NCBI GenBank assembly: GCA_024688885.1
Contig: JAILDV010000009.1
Coordinates: 1 to 38,584 of the forward strand
Direction: 5' to 3'
Source: Bacteroidaceae bacterium
Lineage (GTDB): Bacteria; Bacteroidota; Bacteroidia; Bacteroidales; Bacteroidaceae
DNA: 38,584 nt
A model generated the notes under the pieces. That model saw only the letters and a program-made list of their open reading frames with translations, was not told the origin of the DNA and did not search any database. Below are positions 19,162 to 26,573 of the stretch, piece after piece; positions within the stretch are counted from its first letter, which is position 1; the number at the start of each line of letters is the position of its first letter. Made by a program: the position numbers and the translations under genes.

Positions 19162-19209
19162 TAGAAAAAGAACCCCCTCAATCCATCATGAAGTTGAAGG
19201 GTTGAGGGG
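19162..19209 (-). terminator. Intrinsic terminator after the small lipoprotein
   Basis: On the minus strand CCCCTCAA pairs with TTGAGGGG across a 20-nt partly paired loop, followed by TTCTTTTTC. It starts about 20 nt beyond the lipoprotein stop codon. Confidence 0.8.
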
Positions 19210-19230
19210 ATTTATCTAATCAGTTATGGA

Positions 19231-19647
19231 TTATTCGCCAGTGATGTAGCTGGAGCACTCAGCGATTTCTTCCGGAGTCATGCCCAGTTCCAGGCCTTTG
19301 GTGCCGATGGCTTTCCCGATTTCAATACCAGCCTCACCATAAGCCTGAATAGTTTCAGCGTCAGGAGTGAAACCTGGGTAAGTCTTGTCGAGGTTATCAA
19401 CACCTTCGCCAAACTCCTGACAGATAGCCACAAGCTCTTCCTTGCTCTCAGCAGCAGCAATGCTTTCTGCCACACCATCGTAAACGGCTGCCATCGCAGC
19501 AGCAGCCTCCTCTGGATCATAATTACCAGTAGCTTCAGCAGCCTCAGTGTTTTCTTCAGCACTAGCATCTTCAGTCTTCTTTGAATCAGCACAAGAGATC
19601 ATTACCATGGATGCGGCAACGAAACATACGAAAAAAATCTTCTTCAT
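19231..19647 (-). CDS. Small predicted lipoprotein, function unknown
   Basis: A 138-residue protein. Residues 1-18 are a lipoprotein signal with lipobox M16-I-S-C19. After the cysteine comes ADSKKTEDASAEENTEAAEA, a flexible acidic stretch typical of surface or periplasmic Bacteroidota lipoproteins. The rest is Ala/Glu-rich and probably helical (residues 45-138). I do not recognise a family. It lies 49 nt downstream of the symporter gene on the same strand, with no obvious -7 box between, so it may be the third gene of the porin-symporter transcript. It ends at a strong terminator. Confidence 0.75.
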   Translation of the reverse strand: MKKIFFVCFVAASMVMISCADSKKTEDASAEENTEAAEATGNYDPEEAAAAMAAVYDGVAESIAAAESKEELVAICQEFGEGVDNLDKTYPGFTPDAETIQAYGEAGIEIGKAIGTKGLELGMTPEEIAECSSYITGE

Positions 19648-19696
19648 TGTTTTTAAGTTTTTTTGTTAATAAATAAGGATTTAGATATGATGATTG

Positions 19697-21253
19697 TTAT
19701 TTGTAGCACTTCCAGATGCTGTCCAACTTTGCTTGTGGCAGCTTCTTGGTGAAGAGGCTGACAAGCAGCACTACGGGGAAGCCGCCTACCATGGCGATGG
19801 CACCGCAATCAATCGGGTTGATGGGGTTGCCCATAAGCATGTTGATCACGGTGAAGCCGACACCCCAGATGAAGCATGCCCACACAGAAGCCGTCGTAAC
19901 TCCACGCCAATAGAGACCCAAAAGGAAGGGTGCAAGGAATGCGCCTGCCAATGCGCCCCAACTGATGCCCATAAGCTGGGCGATGAAAGTTGGAGGATTC
20001 AAAGCGATGAGCACGGAGATGACGATGAAGAAGACGATGAGGACACGCATGATGACCACCTTGCGACGCTCAATCTTCTCTGCCACCTCGTCGTCAATTT
20101 CGCCTCCCTTCACCTCGTCGGCACCTGCACGCTTGTCACGATAGATGAGGTCGAGCGTCATGGTGGAAGAAGAGGTCAGTACTAGTGATGCCAATGTGGA
20201 CATCGAAGCGGAAAGCACCAACACCATCACAAGACCGATGAGCAGGTCAGAATTGACCGCAGTGTCAAGCATGGTGGGGATGATATCGTCAAACTTGTAG
20301 TTATGACGAGCCTCGTTCCATACAGGTTCACCGAACAGACGGCCGAAACCACCCAGGAAGTAGCAACCACCAGCCACTACAAAGGCGAAGATGGTGCTGA
20401 TGATGGTGCCGCGCTTGATGGCACTCTCGTCGGTGATGGAGTAGAACTTACCCACCATCTGAGGAAGTCCCCATGTGCCGAGTGATGTCAAGACAACAAC
20501 ACCTAGCAGACTCATGGCGTTAGGTCCCCACCACGAAGCGAAATCGCCTGGTTGGAAATCTTTATAGAGTGGATTCTCAAGGTCATGGGCAGTAGGTACA
20601 GCCTCCTTCATCTTCGTCAAAGCCTCAGTGAAACCACCCTGACTGTTGAGCACCACAGCGATGACAGCGATGATGCCACCGAGCATCACGATGCCTTGAA
20701 TGAAGTCGTTGATGGCAGTTGCCTTATAACCTCCCAGAATCACATAGACAGCTGTGAGCAATGCCATGATGATGATACAATATTCGTAAGGGATGCCGAA
20801 GCCCATGTCGAAGAGCTTGGAGATACCGCTATACACACCAGCTGTGTAAGGAATGAGGAACACGAAAGCGATGATGGAAGCAACGATGCGAAGTCCCTGA
20901 TTGCCGAATCGTGTGCCGAAGAAATCAGGCATGGTGCGTGAGTTGATGTGCTGAGTCATCAGTTTAGTCCGACGGCCCAAGATGAGCCATGCAAGCAGTG
21001 AACCGATGATGGCATTACCGATACCGATCCAAGAACTGGCAAGACCGTACTTCCAGCCGAACTGACCGGCATAGCCAACAAACACGACGGCAGAAAAGTA
21101 ACTTGTTCCAAAAGCGAAGGCTGAAAGCCAGGGTCCTACAGAACGACCACCCAACACGAAACCATCCACGTTCTTGGCTTGCTTGCGTGAGTAGATGCCT
21201 ACATAAACCGTCACAGCCAAGAAGATGACGGTAAGAAGAATTTTGACTAACAT
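19697..21253 (-). CDS. Sodium:solute symporter (SSS family)
   Basis: A 518-residue inner-membrane protein with about 13 predicted helices. SSS features include the N-terminal FVLGGRSVGPWLSAFAFGTSYFSAVVFVG, INSRTMPDFFGTRFG in the second loop, GYKATAINDFIQG after helix 5, and LVLSASMSTLASLVLTSSSTM around helix 8, where the second sodium site usually lies. The general resemblance is to PutP/SSS transporters; the substrate cannot be read from the sequence. It starts 1 nt after the stop of a porin gene, so the two are probably translated together and may move the same small anionic or zwitterionic solute across both membranes. Confidence 0.88.
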   Translation of the reverse strand: MLVKILLTVIFLAVTVYVGIYSRKQAKNVDGFVLGGRSVGPWLSAFAFGTSYFSAVVFVGYAGQFGWKYGLASSWIGIGNAIIGSLLAWLILGRRTKLMTQHINSRTMPDFFGTRFGNQGLRIVASIIAFVFLIPYTAGVYSGISKLFDMGFGIPYEYCIIIMALLTAVYVILGGYKATAINDFIQGIVMLGGIIAVIAVVLNSQGGFTEALTKMKEAVPTAHDLENPLYKDFQPGDFASWWGPNAMSLLGVVVLTSLGTWGLPQMVGKFYSITDESAIKRGTIISTIFAFVVAGGCYFLGGFGRLFGEPVWNEARHNYKFDDIIPTMLDTAVNSDLLIGLVMVLVLSASMSTLASLVLTSSSTMTLDLIYRDKRAGADEVKGGEIDDEVAEKIERRKVVIMRVLIVFFIVISVLIALNPPTFIAQLMGISWGALAGAFLAPFLLGLYWRGVTTASVWACFIWGVGFTVINMLMGNPINPIDCGAIAMVGGFPVVLLVSLFTKKLPQAKLDSIWKCYK

Positions 21254-21254
21254 A

Positions 21255-22358
21255 TTACTTGATTCTTACCTGCATTTGACACATGATGGCGTGGTTGGCG
21301 TTGTGAGTGAACTCTCTGCCAGTAGGAGTGTTCTGAAGCGATGCACTCTTATACACGTATTGCAGTTGGATGCGGCAACGCTTGTAGAACCAGTATTGAA
21401 GTCCGAAGATAGCCTTGTGCTGATCCATGTGCTCCTTCACGTTGTAGTTGAAGAAGTCGTAAGAGCCGACCAAATCCAACTTGGGCGCAACAGGCAAAAC
21501 ACCCGTCAAGTATGCGCCACGGCTGGTCACATCGTCATCACGACCTTCCAGATATTCAGCACGGAAGCTGAGATGAGAGTCCTGAGACTTGTATTGAAGA
21601 CCTGCCGACCAACGATTGCGCTTGTAGTCCTGGCCTGCTGTGATGTTGTTATAAATAGAACCATTGATGGCATGTCCACGACCAATCTGACCTGTAGCCA
21701 CGATGTTCAGTTCCTTTGTGGGACGGAATTCCAAATGACCGATGAAGTCCTTTTCGCTGTTGCCATCTTTCTTGTTGATACCCTGTCCATTCATGATGGC
21801 TGCTTTGTAGGCAAACTTGCTGTCGTTGGTTTCACCAAAGAATTCCAAACCGAGGTCACGACCATACTGTACGCCCATCAGAGGGTCGTTGCAACCGGCC
21901 AGGTAGGTGACACCTTCAGAACAAACGTCGATTGCTTCCAACTCTGTGGGCGACATGTTGTTCTCGATGGTATAAGCATGTTTGAACTGACCAATCTTGG
22001 CGCTGAGAGCCTTGTTGTTGGTGAGGCGGTAAGAAGTCCAATACTCATGTACCACACCTCCGTTGAAGTCGTGCATGAACATGGCGAACCAACGGTCGGT
22101 GATGGGTGCACCTACCACAAGGAAGACACGCTTCATCTCAAACGTGTTGTAGTCACGCTTGTTGAGTTCGTCGTTGTCGGCCAAGCCGCCTGTGTGCTGA
22201 TAAGAAAAGCCAGCCTGTGCATAGCCGTCAATCTGTACACGCTCAGCCAAGTCTTTTGCCCAATCAGGAATCTTCTGTTCCTTGGGAGCTTGCGCATTCA
22301 TGGTGCCAATGCCCGCAAGGCACAGCAACATCGTTGTCAAAGTAGATTTGAATCCCAT
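21255..22358 (-). CDS. Outer-membrane porin, phosphate-selective porin O/P type
   Basis: A 367-residue beta-barrel. Residues 1-23 are a signal peptide ending TMNAQ. The mature part begins RVQIDGYAQAGFSYQH, then FEMKRVFLVVGAPITDRWFAMFMHDFNGG and KIGQFKHAYTIENNMSP, which resemble the porin O/P family. Alternating polar/aromatic strands continue to the end (QLQYVYKSASLQN, MCQMQVRIK). Its substrate is not known; family members in other bacteria pass phosphate or other anions. It is the first gene of a transcript with the adjacent sodium symporter, and its promoter faces that of the LeuA/CimA-like gene. Confidence 0.85.
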   Translation of the reverse strand: MGFKSTLTTMLLCLAGIGTMNAQAPKEQKIPDWAKDLAERVQIDGYAQAGFSYQHTGGLADNDELNKRDYNTFEMKRVFLVVGAPITDRWFAMFMHDFNGGVVHEYWTSYRLTNNKALSAKIGQFKHAYTIENNMSPTELEAIDVCSEGVTYLAGCNDPLMGVQYGRDLGLEFFGETNDSKFAYKAAIMNGQGINKKDGNSEKDFIGHLEFRPTKELNIVATGQIGRGHAINGSIYNNITAGQDYKRNRWSAGLQYKSQDSHLSFRAEYLEGRDDDVTSRGAYLTGVLPVAPKLDLVGSYDFFNYNVKEHMDQHKAIFGLQYWFYKRCRIQLQYVYKSASLQNTPTGREFTHNANHAIMCQMQVRIK

Positions 22359-22399
22359 AATCTTTGATTTTTATTGGTTTGTGTAGTTAAATTTTGGGG

Positions 22400-22431
22400 C
22401 AAAGATACACTTTCCTTATCATTCCTCCAAA
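22400..22431 (-). promoter_or_regulatory. Promoter of the porin-symporter operon
   Basis: On the minus strand TTTG (22431-22428), 20 nt, then TATCTTTG (22407-22400): a full-consensus Bacteroidota promoter with a leader of about 35 nt. Confidence 0.83.
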
Positions 22432-22450
22432 TGATTTGTGAAAAAATGTT

Positions 22451-22458
22451 TAACTTTG
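22451..22458 (+). promoter_or_regulatory. -7 box of the LeuA/CimA-like gene
   Basis: TAACTTTG lies 20 nt before the chosen ATG at 22479. A TTTG at 22435-22438 is only 12 nt upstream, too close for an ordinary -33, so the promoter is weak or regulated. It is back to back with the porin promoter. Confidence 0.55.
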
Positions 22459-22478
22459 CATCCAAATTGAATGAATGC

Positions 22479-24002
22479 ATGGATAAGTTCATAGAAATCA
22501 TGGACACTACGCTCCGCGATGGTGAGCAAACCAATAGCGTGAGCTTTGTGCCGCACGAAAAGCTGCTCATTGCGCGCATGCTCTTGACGGAGTTGAATGT
22601 TGACCGTTTAGAGGTGGCATCTGCACGTGTGTCGGATGGTGAGAAGGAAGCCGTGAAGAGCATCTGCCGTTGGGCTCGTCAGGGTGACATGCTCGATAGG
22701 GTGGAGGTGCTGGGCTTTGTCGATGGAAAGACGTCGCTCGATTGGATTGATGATTGTGGATGCCGCAACATCAACTTGCTCTGCAAGGGCAGTGAGCGGC
22801 ATTGCAAGTTCCAGTTGAAGAAGACACTTGAGGAGCATGTGGCAGACATCCTTCAGAGCATCGACTATGCCAAGCAGTTGGGCATCCATGTCAACCTCTA
22901 CTTGGAGGACTGGTCAAACGGCATGAAGGACAGCCCTGCGTATGTGTTTGGCTTGATTGATGCACTGAAGGACAGTGGGGTGAAACGCTTTATGTTGCCC
23001 GACACGCTCGGCATCTTGAATCCACAACTGACAGCCACTTTTGTCAGTCAGATGGTGACGCGCTATCCTGACCTACATTTCGACTTCCATGCCCACAACG
23101 ACTATGACCTCGCTACGAGCAATGTGCTGGCTGCTGTGATGGCTGGTTGTCGAGGTGTTCACACGGCTGTGAATGGGCTTGGCGAACGTGCTGGCAATGC
23201 ACCCCTTTCTTCCGTTCAAGCCATTCTTCACGACCATGCACAGGTGCAGACGCATATCAACGAGGAAAATCTTGGCAAGGTCTCCACGATGGTGGAAAGC
23301 CTTTCTGGCATCGCCATTCCACCCAATAAGCCCATCATTGGTGAGAATGTCTTCACACAGGTGGCAGGTGTGCATGCTGATGGCGACAACAAGAACAACC
23401 TCTATTGCAATGACCTTCTGCCTGAACGTTTTGGCAGAAAGCGTGAATATGCGCTTGGCAAGAATTCCGGCAAGGCGAACATTCTCAAGAATCTCGAAGA
23501 ACTGGGGCTTGAGCTCACTCCTGAACAGACACGCCGTGTGACTGACCGCATCATCGAATTGGGTGACAAGAAACAGCTTATCACGCAAGAAGACCTTCCC
23601 TACATCGTTGCCGATGTGCTCAAGCACAATGCGCCCGATGACAAGGTGAAGCTCATCTCCTACATGGTCAGCACTGCCTATGGCTTGAAACCGATGGCAT
23701 CCGTGAAACTCGAAGTGAATAACGACGTGTTTGAGGAGTCTGCAATTGGTGATGGTATGTACGATGCCTTCATCCATGCTGTCCGCCACATCTACAAAGA
23801 CAAGCTCAATCGCCCCTTCCCCTGGCTCACTAACTATCAGGTCAGCATCCCGCCAGGTGGTCGTACAGACGCCCTCGTTCAAACCACCATCTCGTGGACT
23901 TACAACGATAAGGCTTACCGCACCCGCGCCCTCGATGCCGACCAGACGGAAGCGGCTATCAAGGCCACCATCAAGATGCTGAACATCATAGAGAACGAAT
24001 GA
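22479..24002 (+). CDS. Second 2-isopropylmalate/citramalate synthase-like protein
   Basis: A 507-residue protein from ATG 22479. The frame is open back to 22374, but a -7 box at 22451-22458 puts any earlier start upstream of the transcript. The HMGL-like domain starts with [11 protein letters not shown], has HAHNDYDLATSNV as metal site and GLGERAGNAPLSSV. The C-terminal third resembles the LeuA dimer/allosteric domain (ISYMVSTAYGLKPMASVKLEVN). Bacteroidota genomes often carry such a LeuA paralogue near leu genes; it may be a citramalate synthase feeding isoleucine synthesis or a second isopropylmalate synthase. Sequence alone does not decide. It is about 4 kb from leuACD and transcribed alone. 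Tyr-Asp replaces the usual Leu-Gly or Ser-Gly after HND, unlike LeuA at 14279. Confidence 0.85.
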   Translation: MDKFIEIMDTTLRDGEQTNSVSFVPHEKLLIARMLLTELNVDRLEVASARVSDGEKEAVKSICRWARQGDMLDRVEVLGFVDGKTSLDWIDDCGCRNINLLCKGSERHCKFQLKKTLEEHVADILQSIDYAKQLGIHVNLYLEDWSNGMKDSPAYVFGLIDALKDSGVKRFMLPDTLGILNPQLTATFVSQMVTRYPDLHFDFHAHNDYDLATSNVLAAVMAGCRGVHTAVNGLGERAGNAPLSSVQAILHDHAQVQTHINEENLGKVSTMVESLSGIAIPPNKPIIGENVFTQVAGVHADGDNKNNLYCNDLLPERFGRKREYALGKNSGKANILKNLEELGLELTPEQTRRVTDRIIELGDKKQLITQEDLPYIVADVLKHNAPDDKVKLISYMVSTAYGLKPMASVKLEVNNDVFEESAIGDGMYDAFIHAVRHIYKDKLNRPFPWLTNYQVSIPPGGRTDALVQTTISWTYNDKAYRTRALDADQTEAAIKATIKMLNIIENE

Positions 24003-24019
24003 CGATTCGTTCTCTTTTT

Positions 24020-24051
24020 TTTGCTCAAGTCGAAAAAAAGTCGTACCTTTG
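24020..24051 (+). promoter_or_regulatory. Promoter of the efflux operon
   Basis: TTTG (24020-24023), 20 nt, then TACCTTTG (24044-24051). Transcription from about 24058 leaves a 150-nt leader before the TolC-like gene. The promoter starts 18 nt after the preceding stop codon. Confidence 0.82.
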
Positions 24052-24057
24052 CGCCCA

Positions 24058-24208
24058 GTTTTAGGATACTCCGTAATTCGTAATAGGTAAGTGACTCCGT
24101 CGTGCTTTAAGGTGCGTTGCCTTATTTTCAAGTGCAAGTTCGCAACGCCAGACGCCGATCTGAAGGATTCGTAATGAAGGAGCGTGTTACTTATTAAATT
24201 ATCACTGA
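24058..24208 (+). ncRNA. Structured 5' leader of the efflux operon
   Basis: A 150-nt leader without an ORF of note. AATAGGTAA (24082-24090) pairs with TTACTTATT (24187-24195), continued after a 4x4 internal loop by CTCC (24095-24098) with GGAG (24179-24182). Inside, CGTC/GACG encloses a perfect 7-bp hairpin GCGTTGC/GCAACGC (24114-24120, 24142-24148). The closing helix ends 13 nt before the start codon, so refolding could control translation. It does not show the TPP, cobalamin or SAM riboswitch signatures I know. Confidence 0.5.
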
Positions 24209-25525
24209 ATGAAAAAAATTTGTAAGGCTGCAAGCCTGGCATCGTTGTGTGTCAGTCTTGCAGGAAACGTCTGCGCACAACAGCCGCTGCCTCTGTCGCT
24301 TGAACGCATGTTTGAACTGGCAGAGACACAGAACCGTGCGTTGGCTGTCATGGACATGGCAGTGCGCGAGGCGGAAGAAGGTGTTAGGGTGGCGAAGACT
24401 TCGCAGTTGCCCGACTTGGATGCCAGTTTTGCACTGAGTTATTTGGGAAATGCCAACGTGTTTGCTCGTGAGTGGAAAGACTTTCAGGTGGCTCATCTGC
24501 CACATTTCGGCAACAACTTCGCCTTCGAGGCTTCGCAGGTCATCTATTCGGGCGGTGCCGTCACGGCAGGCATCGACTTGGCAAAGATGAAGCGTGAGAT
24601 GGCTTTGCTTTCAAAGGAAGAGATGCGCGAGAATGTGCGCATGATGCTGGCTGGAAGTTATCTGCAACTCTACAAACTGCAGAACGAACGGCGTGTGTAT
24701 GAGCAGAACGCTGTGCAGACACGGAAACTCATCGACGAAATCAATGCCAAACATGCACAGGGGGTAGCATTGAAGAATGACGTGACACGTTATGAACTGC
24801 AACTGAAAGGCTATGAGTTGGCACTCACACAGATTCAGAACAACCGTGAGGTGCTCAACCATCGATTGAACATCGCCCTCGGATTGCCCGAAGACACGCA
24901 GATTGAGGTGGACACAACGATGACGGCAACGCTCCCGACTGTCTCCAACGAACTGACATGGCAGAACGAAGCCTTGCAGTCGGCTCCTTCGCTGAAACAG
25001 AGTCAGTTGGGCATCGGCATGAGCAAGCAGGGTGAAAAACTGGCAGGGGCTGACAGCAAGCCCTCCGTCTTTGCCTTTGCTGCCGACAAGTTGGATGGTC
25101 CTATCCTCACAGAGGTGCCTACCATCAACTCCAACCTCAACTACTGGTATGCAGGTGTGGGGGTGAAGTACAGCCTTTCGTCGCTTTTCAAGGGAAACAA
25201 GAAAGTGCGTCAGGCACATGCAGCCACGCTATTGGCAGAGGAAGAGCACCGCATGGCACAGGACAACATGCGCACGGCGGTGAAGGATGCCTACGTGCAT
25301 TTCGACGAGTCTTTCACCCTCTACGACACCCAGAAGAAGAGCCTCGAACTGGCACAGCAAAACTATCAGGTGGTGAACAACCGCTACCTGAACGGATTGG
25401 CACTCATCACCGACATGCTCGATGCCAGCAACCAGAAACTGAACGCCGAACTGCAAGTGGTGAATGCCGAAATCAACATCTTATTCAACTATTATCAACT
25501 GAAGAAAACTGTAGGAAGTTTGTAA
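24209..25525 (+). CDS. TolC-like outer-membrane efflux protein
   Basis: A 438-residue outer-membrane channel protein. Residues 1-24 are a signal peptide ending NVCAQ. Two OEP repeats follow (about 30-215 and 240-435), with long heptad-rich helices such as NRALAVMDMAVREAEEGVRVAKTSQLPDLDA and the mirrored AQQNYQVVNNRYLNGLALITDMLDASNQKLNAELQVVNAEINILFNYYQLKKTVG at the end. It is the outer part of a tripartite pump with the HlyD-like and MFS proteins encoded next, starting 7 and 6 nt after the preceding stops. Pumps of this EmrAB-TolC type export hydrophobic drugs, bile-like compounds or fatty acids; the substrate here is not known. Confidence 0.88.
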   Translation: MKKICKAASLASLCVSLAGNVCAQQPLPLSLERMFELAETQNRALAVMDMAVREAEEGVRVAKTSQLPDLDASFALSYLGNANVFAREWKDFQVAHLPHFGNNFAFEASQVIYSGGAVTAGIDLAKMKREMALLSKEEMRENVRMMLAGSYLQLYKLQNERRVYEQNAVQTRKLIDEINAKHAQGVALKNDVTRYELQLKGYELALTQIQNNREVLNHRLNIALGLPEDTQIEVDTTMTATLPTVSNELTWQNEALQSAPSLKQSQLGIGMSKQGEKLAGADSKPSVFAFAADKLDGPILTEVPTINSNLNYWYAGVGVKYSLSSLFKGNKKVRQAHAATLLAEEEHRMAQDNMRTAVKDAYVHFDESFTLYDTQKKSLELAQQNYQVVNNRYLNGLALITDMLDASNQKLNAELQVVNAEINILFNYYQLKKTVGSL

Positions 25526-25532
25526 AAGCACT

Positions 25533-26567
25533 ATGAAACATAAGACTAAAAAACTGATTTACAATGTGATTGTCGTTGCCGCCCTGTTGGTGGGGCTGGT
25601 ATGGGTGTGCAGCAAGTTTATTCATTTCGGTCGTGTGGAGTTCACCGACAACGCACAGGTGAAGCAACTCATCGTGCCTGCCAACAGCCGTGTACAGGGC
25701 TTCATCAAGGAGGTGCGCTTCGAAGAGTATCAGACCGTGAAGAAAGGTGACACGCTCGCCATCATCGAAGATGCCGAATTCCGTTATCGTCTGGCACAGG
25801 CAGAGGCTGACTACCAAAACGCGATGGCAGGCAAGAGTGTTATGCACAATGTCATCTCCACTACCTCCAACAACATCTCTGTGAATGAAGCCTCCATCGA
25901 GGAAGCGCGTATCGTGATGGAGAATGCCCAAAAGAACTACGAGCGTTTTGCCAACTTGCTGAAGCAGGAGAGTGTGACCCGTCAGCAGTTTGACGACATG
26001 AAGACCGCCTACGAGGCTGCCAAGGCACGTTATGAAATGCTGCAACGCTCCAAGCAATCGACCACGCTGGCCGTGAAGGAGCAGCACACACGGTTGGAGC
26101 AGAACGATGCGGGCATCGCTTTGGCCGAGGCAGCGGTGGAACTGGCACGGCTGAACCTCTCCTACACCGTCATCGTGGCTCCTTGTGACGGTGTGACAGG
26201 TCGGAAAGAGATTCAGGTGGGGCAACTCATCCAGCCTGGACAAACCATCGTCGATATTGTGGATGGCGAAGATAAGTGGGTGGTGGCGAACTACAAAGAG
26301 ACACAAACTGCCAACATCCGTCTGGGACAGGAAGTGGAGATAGAGGTGGATGCTGTGCCGGGCGTGACCTTCAAAGGCACCGTGACCAGCATCTCCCGTG
26401 CCACAGGTGCTGCCTTCTCCCTGTTGCCACAAGACAATTCGAGCGGCAACTTCGTGAAGGTGGAACAGCGCATCCCGCTCCGCATCGACTTCTCCAAAGA
26501 GAATCGGGCCGAGGACTTGGAGTGTGTGGCGGCTGGCATGAATGTGGAATGCACGGTAAAGTACTGA
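25533..26567 (+). CDS. HlyD/EmrA-family periplasmic adaptor
   Basis: A 344-residue membrane fusion protein. A single N-terminal helix (about residues 8-27) anchors it in the inner membrane. A lipoyl-like domain is split in two halves (VPANSRVQGFIKEVRFEEYQTVKKGDTLAIIEDAEF and APCDGVTGRKEIQVGQLIQPGQTIVDI) around a coiled-coil hairpin (about 85-205). A beta-barrel segment follows (EVEIEVDAVPGVTFKGTVTSISRATGAAFSLLPQDN), with the FSLLPQDN stretch characteristic of EmrA-like adaptors. It bridges the MFS pump to the TolC-like channel. Confidence 0.9.
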   Translation: MKHKTKKLIYNVIVVAALLVGLVWVCSKFIHFGRVEFTDNAQVKQLIVPANSRVQGFIKEVRFEEYQTVKKGDTLAIIEDAEFRYRLAQAEADYQNAMAGKSVMHNVISTTSNNISVNEASIEEARIVMENAQKNYERFANLLKQESVTRQQFDDMKTAYEAAKARYEMLQRSKQSTTLAVKEQHTRLEQNDAGIALAEAAVELARLNLSYTVIVAPCDGVTGRKEIQVGQLIQPGQTIVDIVDGEDKWVVANYKETQTANIRLGQEVEIEVDAVPGVTFKGTVTSISRATGAAFSLLPQDNSSGNFVKVEQRIPLRIDFSKENRAEDLECVAAGMNVECTVKY

Positions 26568-26573
26568 TTCAGA

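Noticed and set aside
24140-24200. Thiamine pyrophosphate riboswitch in the tolC leader
   Set aside because: GATCTG and AATGAAGG recall the 3' part of a THI box, but the essential CUGAGA motif and the proper helix order are missing.
23073-24242. Minus-strand open frame of 389 codons opposite the LeuA/CimA-like gene
   Set aside because: It is a shadow of a well-supported gene and also crosses the efflux promoter region.
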